From Opitutaceae bacterium (GTDB lineage: Bacteria; Verrucomicrobiota; Verrucomicrobiia; Opitutales; Opitutaceae): DNA of 32,213 nt. The notes below the pieces were generated by a model. The model saw only the letters and a list, made by a program, of their open reading frames with translations. It was not told the DNA's origin and made no database searches. The number at the start of each line of letters is the position of its first letter. Positions within the stretch are counted from its first letter, which is position 1. The stretch spans positions 1-32,213 of the forward strand of contig JACSRI010000091.1 in the NCBI GenBank assembly GCA_014879845.1, given 5' to 3'. Position numbers and translations under genes: made by a program. Of this stretch, positions 16,509 to 23,178 are shown in pieces.

Positions 16509-17309
16509 CTATCCCTTCACCGGCCGGATGATCTCACGCACCGAGTGGATGGTGAAGCTGTAGTCGATCCACAACTCGATCTCGGTCTCCGAGGCGATGC
16601 GGGCGCGCACGCGCTGGTTGAGGCCGGAGGGGCGGATCTCGAATTCCTCGCCGAATCCCTTCCGCAGCGCGGCAAAGTCGGCGAAGATCTTCTCCAGGAT
16701 CTCGCCGCGGTACTGCTCGGCGTGGCGCACGAAGAGTCCGACCGAGCCGTCCGCTGCCTTCGTCGCGCCGGATAACTTGGTTTCCTGCAGGAGGTCGCGC
16801 ACCTGCTTCACGCGGTCGGCGATGCGGGCCTCGGGCGTGAGCTCGGCGAAGATCACGATGCTCGCGAACGACACCGCAGTGTTGCCCCGCGAGGTGGAGA
16901 AGAGCTTGCGGTTGCCGCTGGCAAAACGAACCTCGCGCTGCTCCAGGCGCAGACCGGACGCCTTGGCCACAGCCGACTGCAGAATCGCGACGGAGTCGTA
17001 GAGTTCGCGGTTGCGCAGCTCCTGCTTGTCTCCGGCGTGTGAAAGCACGAACTGGATCGCGACCGACTCGGCGCGCCTGAAGATCGATATCGGAACCGCG
17101 GGGGCGGCATTGGCCGAGGCGGGGTCGAGCAGTGGCGTGGCCAACCTCGCTCCGGCGAGTGCGCTGGCTGCGTGGTAGCCTGCGTCGTCCGAGCTGGAGA
17201 CTTCGAACGGGGTCAGGACGATGAATTCCTCGCCCCCGGCTTCATCTTGGGCGAAGACCGGGGCGAGAAGCATGCTGGTGATGGTGAGGACGAGAATCGT
17301 GTATCGCAT
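16509..17309 (-). CDS. Secreted protein with TonB-receptor-like N-terminal motif
   Basis: The 266-residue protein has a clear signal peptide (MRYTILVLTITSMLLAPVFA). Residues about 28-60 (EEFIVLTPFEVSSSDDAGYH, then AASALAGARL) copy the N-terminal extension found before the plug of Opitutaceae TonB-dependent receptors. No plug or 22-strand barrel follows; the protein is far too short. Residues 75-260 form a mixed alpha/beta domain that I do not recognise, with long helices such as ADRVKQVRDLLQET and EILEKIFADFAALRKGF. The protein is likely periplasmic. The shared motif may be a targeting or docking segment. It is convergent with the lipoprotein gene (28-bp gap) and divergent from the SGNH/DUF1080 gene. 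Confidence 0.8.
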   Translation of the reverse strand: MRYTILVLTITSMLLAPVFAQDEAGGEEFIVLTPFEVSSSDDAGYHAASALAGARLATPLLDPASANAAPAVPISIFRRAESVAIQFVLSHAGDKQELRNRELYDSVAILQSAVAKASGLRLEQREVRFASGNRKLFSTSRGNTAVSFASIVIFAELTPEARIADRVKQVRDLLQETKLSGATKAADGSVGLFVRHAEQYRGEILEKIFADFAALRKGFGEEFEIRPSGLNQRVRARIASETEIELWIDYSFTIHSVREIIRPVKG

Positions 17310-17473
17310 GGTCGTGGTGGGTGAGCCCGCATGATGCCCGATTTCATCCCCGGTGTTGTCATCGCCATGTAAGACTTTGTCAGACGAGCGTCATGACGGC
17401 CTGCGCATCCGTTGGAGCAAGGTGGGTGAGATTTCGGCTTACCGTGCGACGGGTTGGTCGCTTGCATGGCTGC

Positions 17474-18856
17474 ATGATCCCACCCCGGTCCTGGTTGTCC
17501 CTGCTGCTTGGTCTCAGCGTCGTCGCATCCCTCGCGATGCCGAACGTGGCTCCGGCCCAGTCGAGCGCGACCTACACGGTCGAAAAACGCGATCCGTACC
17601 TGCTGCCGCCCACCGACGATGGCCTCCCCGGCGCCGGGCCGCTGCGACGATATGACTGGTTTCAGAATCTCTGGCGCGAGCGCCGTTCGGCGTGGGCGAA
17701 GTCCGTGGGGCAGGATCAGGGCGCGGTGGTTTTCCTCGGCGACTCGATCACGCAGGGCTGGGGCGGCGGCCTGGGGGCGGCGTTTCCCGGCATGAAGGTC
17801 GCCAACCGCGGTATCAGCGGAGACACGACGCGCGGCGTCCTCTTCCGCCTCGCGGATGACGTGCTCGCCGTCAATCCCGCCGCCGTCGTGATCCTGATCG
17901 GCACGAACGACATCGACGAGGGCGCGACGCCCGAGACGATCGCCGGCAACATGCGCCTCATCCTCGATGCCCTCAGGGCGCACGACCCGCGCATGCCCGT
18001 CGTGTTGTGCGAGGTGTTTCCGAGCTCGCCGGTGAAGAACCGCCCGCGCGCGACCATCGAGGAGATCAACCGCCGCTACCGCGCGCTCGTGAAGGGCGAT
18101 CGTCAGGTGACCTACGTGGAGACCTGGGCGCTCTTCGCCGGGCCGGAGGGCGATGCGCGGCCCGAGGAGTTTCCCGACCTGCTGCATCTCAACGATGCCG
18201 CCTACGGCAAGTGGGCCGCGGCGTTGCGTCCGGTTTTCGCGACGCTCGGCCTCATCGAGAAGGAGACGGATTTCGTCATGGAGGAGGGCTTCGAGAGCCT
18301 GTTCAACGGCCGCGACCTGACCGGCTGGGGCTATCGCGTCACCTCCGAGGCCGACCGCGAGGGCGCGCGTCGCTGGCAGGCAGCCGACCCCGGCGCCGCC
18401 GAGTGGCCCTTCGTCGAGAAGGCGGAAAACTTCGACGGCCTCACCGTGTCACCGGACGGCCGATACGCTGCGATCAATGGGCGCCTCGTCATCACCACGC
18501 CGCCCGAGTACCGCAAGGTCACGCAGCTGTTCACCACGCGCGAGTTTCCGCAGGATTTCGTCCTCAAGCTCGAGTTCCGCGCCACGCCGAATGCTGACAG
18601 CGGTGTCTATATCCGCGCGCCCCAGCTGCAGTGCCGCGACTACGTCCTCGCCGGCCCGTGGAAGGATTTGAAGCGCTACCGCCCGCAGGACTGGAACGAG
18701 CTGGTCGTGGAGGTCCGCGGCGGCGTGGCCCTCTGCACGTGCAACGGCGAAGTCATCGATCCCGCGATGAAAGTCCCCGCCACCGGCCCGATCGGCCTCG
18801 AGGGCGACCGTGGCCAGATGGAATACCGACGCATCCGGATCAAGGCGCTGAAGTAG
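17474..18856 (+). CDS. Secreted SGNH/GDSL hydrolase fused to DUF1080
   Basis: The 460-residue protein from the ATG at 17474 has a signal peptide ending near VAPAQ (24-29). Residues about 80-265 form an SGNH hydrolase. They include block I GDSITQGWG with nucleophile Ser91, block II NRGISGDTT (Gly), block III GTND with Asn145, and the catalytic DxxH pair Asp235/His238 in PDLLHLN. From about 272 a DUF1080 (3-keto-disaccharide hydrolase) concanavalin-like domain follows, with EGFESLFNGRDLTGW and the ADSGVYIR strand. The fusion suggests removal of acyl or acetyl groups from a sugar polymer bound by the second domain. Fusions of these domains are known from Planctomycetes and Verrucomicrobia. The substrate is not evident. 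Confidence 0.9.
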   Translation: MIPPRSWLSLLLGLSVVASLAMPNVAPAQSSATYTVEKRDPYLLPPTDDGLPGAGPLRRYDWFQNLWRERRSAWAKSVGQDQGAVVFLGDSITQGWGGGLGAAFPGMKVANRGISGDTTRGVLFRLADDVLAVNPAAVVILIGTNDIDEGATPETIAGNMRLILDALRAHDPRMPVVLCEVFPSSPVKNRPRATIEEINRRYRALVKGDRQVTYVETWALFAGPEGDARPEEFPDLLHLNDAAYGKWAAALRPVFATLGLIEKETDFVMEEGFESLFNGRDLTGWGYRVTSEADREGARRWQAADPGAAEWPFVEKAENFDGLTVSPDGRYAAINGRLVITTPPEYRKVTQLFTTREFPQDFVLKLEFRATPNADSGVYIRAPQLQCRDYVLAGPWKDLKRYRPQDWNELVVEVRGGVALCTCNGEVIDPAMKVPATGPIGLEGDRGQMEYRRIRIKALK

Positions 18857-18881
18857 AGCCCGAGCAAGGCAGGTCAGGCGT

Positions 18882-19025
18882 AACCACGGATGAACACCGA
18901 TGGACACGGACAGAAATCCATGCGGTGTCAGCCAGGGTCGCTGCCGTTTTCCTAGCATGGGCAGACCCGACCAAGCGAATCGGCCTGAAGTCCTGATCCG
19001 TGTGCATCCGTGTCCATCCGTGGTT
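18882..19025. repeat. Long imperfect palindromic element with 30-bp arms
   Basis: The left arm (18882-18911) and the reverse complement of the right arm (18996-19025) agree at 26 of 30 positions, both starting AACCACGGATG. Each arm also has an internal 10-bp period: CACGGATGGA, CACGGATGCA, CACGGAT in the right arm read on the minus strand. The 84-nt centre has no open frame of note. The element fills most of the 232-bp gap between the SGNH/DUF1080 gene and the nucleoside phosphorylase gene. It has the size and form of a non-autonomous mobile repeat (MITE or paired REP). No target-site duplication is visible. Confidence 0.8.
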
Positions 19026-19088
19026 CCTCCTGTTCGATCCGTCTCAGTTGCGACTTTCCGAGAGAAGGCGTTTCGCTAGACCTGTCGC

Positions 19089-19931
19089 ATGACCGAGCAG
19101 GAACAACAGCATGCGGAGAACGTCAGGCAGTCCGCGGCGCAGATTTCGTCGCTCAGCAGCCGGCTCGGGCTCCAGCCGAAGATCGCGATCGTGCTCGGCA
19201 CCGGGCTTGGCGGCCTGGCCGACCGGCTCGAGAGAGCGGCCTCGATTCCCTACGCGGAGTTGCCGGGTTTTCCGATCCTTACGGTCAAGGGGCACGCCGG
19301 TGTGCTCCTCGTCGGCCGGCTCGGCGGTGTGCCGGTCATCGTGCTCAACGGACGAAAACACTTCTACGAGACGTGCGACGCCACGCCGCTCAAGACCATG
19401 ATCCGCGCCGTGCGCCGCGCCGGCGCATCGACGCTTTTTCTCTCCAACGCTGCGGGCAGCCTGCGCGCGCACATGCACGTGAGCGAGCTGATGCTCATTC
19501 GCGATCATATCAACTTCCTCGGGCTCAACCCGCTCACCGGGCCCAACGACGACGAGTTCGGTCCGCGCTTTTTCCCCGTGCACGACGCATGGGAACCCGA
19601 GCTTTCGGCACGCATCAAGTCCGTGGCGAAACGCCTCGGCATCACCCTGCACGAAGGGGTCTACGTGGCGTTTCGCGGACCGTCGTTCGAGACGCCGGCG
19701 GAGATCCGCATGGCGCAGGGCTGGGGTGCTGACGCTGTCGGCATGTCCAGCGTGCCGGATTGCCTGATCGCGCGCCATTGCGGCATGAAGGTCGTCGGCA
19801 TTTCCTGCCTGACCAACATGGGTGCCGGCCTCTCCGACGAGATCCTCACGCACGCGCACACGCTCGCCAACGCCGCGCGCGGCGCCGCCGCCTTCGAGCA
19901 GCTGGTGATCGAGGCGGTGAAGGTGCTGTGA
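19089..19931 (+). CDS. punA: Purine nucleoside phosphorylase (trimeric type)
   Basis: The 280-residue protein matches the low-molecular-mass, trimeric purine nucleoside phosphorylase family. It has the phosphate-binding loop VLGTGLGG (about 34-41; usually GSGLG), GRKHFYE (usually GRxHxYEG), SNAAGS (usually TNAAGG), FRGPSFETPAEIRM, and GADAVGMSSVPDCLIA (usually STVPE). It splits inosine, guanosine and deoxy forms with phosphate for purine salvage. Several changes from consensus sit near the active site: Ser to Thr in the P-loop, Glu to Asp in VPD, and the C-terminal Asn-containing SCLTNMGAGL kept. Altered substrate range, for instance methylthioadenosine, is possible. No Shine-Dalgarno is clear. 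It is convergent with wrbA, with a palindromic element between. Confidence 0.9.
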   Translation: MTEQEQQHAENVRQSAAQISSLSSRLGLQPKIAIVLGTGLGGLADRLERAASIPYAELPGFPILTVKGHAGVLLVGRLGGVPVIVLNGRKHFYETCDATPLKTMIRAVRRAGASTLFLSNAAGSLRAHMHVSELMLIRDHINFLGLNPLTGPNDDEFGPRFFPVHDAWEPELSARIKSVAKRLGITLHEGVYVAFRGPSFETPAEIRMAQGWGADAVGMSSVPDCLIARHCGMKVVGISCLTNMGAGLSDEILTHAHTLANAARGAAAFEQLVIEAVKVL

Positions 19932-19963
19932 CGCACGAGCGGCCGACGCTCGGCTGCTCGTGC

Positions 19964-20029
19964 GTGGCGCAGACTTCCAATCTGCCGTCTTCGCGGCGTC
20001 GTTCCGAGCAGGCTGGAAGCCTGCGCTAC
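19964..20029. repeat. Double-hairpin palindromic element at the punA/wrbA junction
   Basis: GTGGCGCAGACTTCCAATCTGC (read as 19964-19985) matches the reverse complement of 20008-20029 at 18 of 22 positions. Each arm is itself palindromic; the right arm folds perfectly as GCAGGCT-TCC-AGCCTGC on the minus strand. The two genes converge here, so the structure could stop transcription from both sides. The right arm also contains the stop codon of wrbA (TAG, 20028-20026). It resembles a REP-type repeat. Confidence 0.75.
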
Positions 20030-20646
20030 TTGGCAGCCAGCTTGGCCGCGATCTGTGCGAGGTGGCGGCCCTGAAAACGCGCGATCGCCAGTTCGTTGGC
20101 GCTCGGTAGCCGGCTGCCATCGCCGCCCGTGATCGTGCTGGCTCCGTAGGGCGAGCCGCCGCTGATCTCCGCCACGGTCGTCTGCTCGGTCGCGGCGTAG
20201 GGCACGCCGACCACGACCAAGCCGTGGTGCAGGAGGAAGGTGAACATGCCCAGCAGCGTGCTCTCCTGGCCACCGTGTTGTGTCCCGGACGAGGTGAATA
20301 CGCCGCCCGCCTTGCCGATGAGCGCCCCCTTGGCCCAGAGGCCGCCGGTGGCATCGAAGAAGGCCTGCATCTGCGCGCTCGCGCTGCCGAAACGCGTGCC
20401 GCTGCCGAAGAGGATGCCGTCGGCCTCGGCCAGCTGCTTCGGGTCGGCGACCGGGATGTGGGCGAAGGCTTTCTTCGCCTCGAGCGCGCCCATCTTGGCG
20501 AGGACGGACTCGGGGAGTGTCTCGGGTACCTGGAGGAGTTCGACCTCCGTACCCGGCACCTCGCGAGCGCCGGCGGCGGCGGCTTCAGCGAGGCAGTAGA
20601 TGTGACCGTAGAGGCTGTGGAAGACGATCTTGATGCGTGTGCTCAT
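20026..20646 (-). CDS. wrbA: NAD(P)H:quinone oxidoreductase, WrbA family
   Basis: The 206-residue flavodoxin-like protein matches WrbA. It has an N-terminal FMN phosphate-binding region (FHSLYGHIYCLAEA), GILFGSGTRFGSASAQMQAF in the middle, the GVFTSSGTQHGGQE loop, and YGASTITGGDG near the end. WrbA enzymes are tetrameric FMN proteins that reduce quinones by two electrons and so avoid semiquinone radicals. The gene lies 45 bp downstream of a ring-cleaving dioxygenase gene on the same strand, which fits a quinone/hydroquinone detoxification pair. Its last codons and stop overlap the palindromic element at 19964-20029. No strong ribosome-binding site is visible. Confidence 0.93.
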   Translation of the reverse strand: MSTRIKIVFHSLYGHIYCLAEAAAAGAREVPGTEVELLQVPETLPESVLAKMGALEAKKAFAHIPVADPKQLAEADGILFGSGTRFGSASAQMQAFFDATGGLWAKGALIGKAGGVFTSSGTQHGGQESTLLGMFTFLLHHGLVVVGVPYAATEQTTVAEISGGSPYGASTITGGDGSRLPSANELAIARFQGRHLAQIAAKLAAK

Positions 20647-20691
20647 GGTGGGATGAAGGATGGAAGGTGCGTGTGACGGTGAGGGTGGTAA

Positions 20692-21651
20692 TCAAGCATA
20701 GGTCCGCGCCGGACGCAGCGGCGGCAGGTGCTTTTCGATCTCGGCGCGTGCCGGCTCGTACTGTGCGGGCAGTTTCAGCGCCCCGCCAAGCGAGACCGCC
20801 GGCTCGTCGTGCGCGAAGCCCGGGACGTCCGTCGCGATCTCGAAGAGCACGCCGCCGCGCTCGCGGTAGTAGATCGAACGGAAGTAGCTTCGGTCGCGCA
20901 CGGGCGAGACGAGGGTGCCGCCAGCGGCGAGTCGCGCCTGCAGGGTGAGTTCGCCCGTGTCGTCGGGCACGCGCCAGGCGATGTGGTGGATCGTGCCGAC
21001 GCCGCCGAGTCCGCGCGGTGCGTGCGGCGTGGCGACGACATCGATGAATGTCCCGGAGCCGCCCGCGCCGGTCTCGAAGCGCGCACGATCGCCCTCGCGG
21101 CGGACGAGCCGGTAGCCCATGTCCCCCGTGATCAGCGTCTCGGTGATCTGGGGTGTCGCGATGGCGAGTTCGGCCGTGTGCAGTCCGCGCAGGGCAAAGG
21201 CCGCGGGGACCGCACCTCCGCTCCAGCCGACGCGCTGGTCGTTCGCGACGGCGACGATCTCCACGGGGATGCCGTCGGGATCGGCGAACTCGAGTACGTC
21301 CTCGCCGAAGCGCATCGCGCGCGCCACGGCGACACCGTGGCGCCGCAGGCGCTCCGTCCAGAAATCGAGCGACTCCGGCGCCGTGGACAACGTGATGCGC
21401 GCGACCTGTCCGGACCCGACGCGCCCGCGGCCGCCCACACCGGGCCAGGTGAAGAACGTGACGATCGTGCCCGGCGACCCGGTCTCGTCGCCGTAGTAGA
21501 GATGGTAGGCGGATGGGTCGTCGAAGTTGACCGTCTTCTTCACCAGGCGCAGGCCGAGCAGGCCGGCGTAGAAGTCGACGTTGGCCTGCGGATCACTCGC
21601 GATCGCGGTGAGGTGATGGATGCCGGTGATAGGCGAGGATGTGGTGGTCAT
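20692..21651 (-). CDS. Ring-cleaving dioxygenase, VOC family (MhqO-like)
   Basis: The 319-residue protein has two tandem VOC modules. Metal ligands can be placed at the first histidine pair in GIHHLTAIA (about 10-18), at GTIHHIAWRV in the second module, and at the glutamate in GVLFEIATD. It matches the MhqO/MhqA/LinE-like hydroquinone dioxygenase group common in soil bacteria. These Fe(II) enzymes open the ring of hydroquinones or catechols. The start is backed by GAGGA just upstream. wrbA follows on the same strand, so the pair probably reduces quinones and then cleaves the hydroquinones. No MhqR-type regulator gene is in the window. Confidence 0.9.
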   Translation of the reverse strand: MTTTSSPITGIHHLTAIASDPQANVDFYAGLLGLRLVKKTVNFDDPSAYHLYYGDETGSPGTIVTFFTWPGVGGRGRVGSGQVARITLSTAPESLDFWTERLRRHGVAVARAMRFGEDVLEFADPDGIPVEIVAVANDQRVGWSGGAVPAAFALRGLHTAELAIATPQITETLITGDMGYRLVRREGDRARFETGAGGSGTFIDVVATPHAPRGLGGVGTIHHIAWRVPDDTGELTLQARLAAGGTLVSPVRDRSYFRSIYYRERGGVLFEIATDVPGFAHDEPAVSLGGALKLPAQYEPARAEIEKHLPPLRPARTYA

Positions 21652-21795
21652 GTCCTCAGTCTAGCGTCGACGGCGCGGTCCGGCCATTGCGCGAAGCGGA
21701 CAGCCATCATGCGCATCACGCATGACGCTGCGGCCCGTGCCCCGCGGGAGAATCTTGCCGCCGCCACCGGACAGCGGGCAGCATCGCCGCACACC

Positions 21796-23178
21796 ATGAA
21801 CGCCCCGGACTCTCTCGAGGGAAAACTCCGCGAGCATCTCGGCGTCCCTGCCGTCCTCACCGCGCAGGAGGACCTGCTCCCCTATGCGTTCGACGGCACG
21901 GCCGCGCTCCGGCAGGTGCCGCGCGCCGTGGTCTTCGCCCGCTCGGCCGAGCAGGTGGCGACGGTGTTGCGGCTCGCCGGCGCCGCCGGCGTGCCGGTCG
22001 TGACGCGCGGCAGCGGCACCGGCCTGAGCGGCGGCAGCGTGCCGGTGCCCGGCGCCCTCGTGCTCTGCCTCGTCGAGATGGATCGCATCCTTGAGATCGA
22101 TACGCGCAATCTCACGCTCCGCGCGGAGGCCGGGGTGATCACCCAGCAGATCTACGACGCGGCCGACGCGGCCGGGTTGTTCTACCCGCCCGATCCCGGC
22201 TCGATGAAGGTCTCCACCATCGGCGGCAACGTCGCGGAAAACTCCGGCGGCCTGCGCGGACTCAAGTACGGCGTCACGCGCGACTATGTCATGGGCCTCG
22301 AGGTCGTGCTCGCCGACGGCTCGATCTGCTGGCTGGGAAACAAGTGCGTCAAGGACGTCGCCGGATACAACCTGCGCGACCTCTTCATCGGCAGCGAGGG
22401 CACGCTCGGCGTGATCACCCAGGTCCTGCTCAAGCTCCTCCCGAAGCCGGCGGCACGCGCCACGCTGCTCGCGACCTTCGCGCAGATGGATGCCGCGGCC
22501 GAGACCGTCTCGGCCATCATCGCGGCGAAGATCATCCCGTGCACGTTGGAGTTCCTCGACCAGAAAACCATCCGCTGCGTGGAGGACTTCGCCCACGTCG
22601 GCCTGCCGACCGAGGCCGCCGCGCTGCTCCTCATCGAGACCGACGGCCATCCCGCCGCCGTCGCCGACGAGATTTCGCGCATCGAGGCGCTGTGTCGCGA
22701 GCGGGGCGCCACCACGCTCAAGCGTGCCGCCGACGCCGCGGAGGCCACGCGTCTCGCCACCGCGCGCCGCAGCGCCTTCAGCGCCCTCGCCCGCCTGCGC
22801 CCCACGACGATCCTGGAGGACGTGACCGTGCCGCGCAGCGAACTCGCGGCCATGATCCGATTCGTCGGGGAGACCGCGGCAAGATACCGCCTCGAGGTGG
22901 CGACCTTCGGCCACTTCGGCGACGGCAACCTGCACCCGACCTTTCTCACCGACGAACGTGATGCTGGTGAGATGCACCGCGTCGAGGAGGCGCTGAAGGA
23001 CATCTTCGCCCAGGCGCTCGCCCTTGGCGGCACGATCACCGGCGAGCACGGCGTGGGCCTGGCCAAGCGATCGTTCCTGCGCGGGCAGATGGGCGACGCG
23101 AGCTACGCGCTGCTGAAGGCGGTCAAGCGCGCCATCGATCCGGACGGGCTTCTCAATCCCGGAAAGGCGACCGAGTGA
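21796..23178 (+). CDS. glcD: Glycolate oxidase subunit GlcD (FAD-linked)
   Basis: The 460-residue protein from the ATG at 21796 has the PCMH-type FAD-binding domain with VTRGSGTGLSGGSVPV (about 76-91) and GGNVAENSGGLRGLKYGVT. Its C-terminal domain carries FGHFGDGNLHPT and GEHGVGLAKR. It oxidises glycolate (or D-lactate) to glyoxylate (pyruvate), passing electrons to the iron-sulfur subunit encoded next. The 356-codon upstream open frame runs antisense to the dioxygenase gene and is not coding. The stop codon overlaps the glcF start as TGATG. The usual third subunit glcE is absent here, as in many two-gene glcDF loci. Confidence 0.95.
   Translation: MNAPDSLEGKLREHLGVPAVLTAQEDLLPYAFDGTAALRQVPRAVVFARSAEQVATVLRLAGAAGVPVVTRGSGTGLSGGSVPVPGALVLCLVEMDRILEIDTRNLTLRAEAGVITQQIYDAADAAGLFYPPDPGSMKVSTIGGNVAENSGGLRGLKYGVTRDYVMGLEVVLADGSICWLGNKCVKDVAGYNLRDLFIGSEGTLGVITQVLLKLLPKPAARATLLATFAQMDAAAETVSAIIAAKIIPCTLEFLDQKTIRCVEDFAHVGLPTEAAALLLIETDGHPAAVADEISRIEALCRERGATTLKRAADAAEATRLATARRSAFSALARLRPTTILEDVTVPRSELAAMIRFVGETAARYRLEVATFGHFGDGNLHPTFLTDERDAGEMHRVEEALKDIFAQALALGGTITGEHGVGLAKRSFLRGQMGDASYALLKAVKRAIDPDGLLNPGKATE

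Noticed and set aside
18857-19088. A CRISPR array suggested by the repeated ACGGATG words
   Set aside because: The repeats are inverted arms with a 10-bp internal step, not direct repeats with unique spacers, and no cas genes are present.
20728-21795. 356-codon N-terminal extension of glcD
   Set aside because: It is antisense to the ring-cleaving dioxygenase gene; GlcD similarity begins only at the ATG at 21796.
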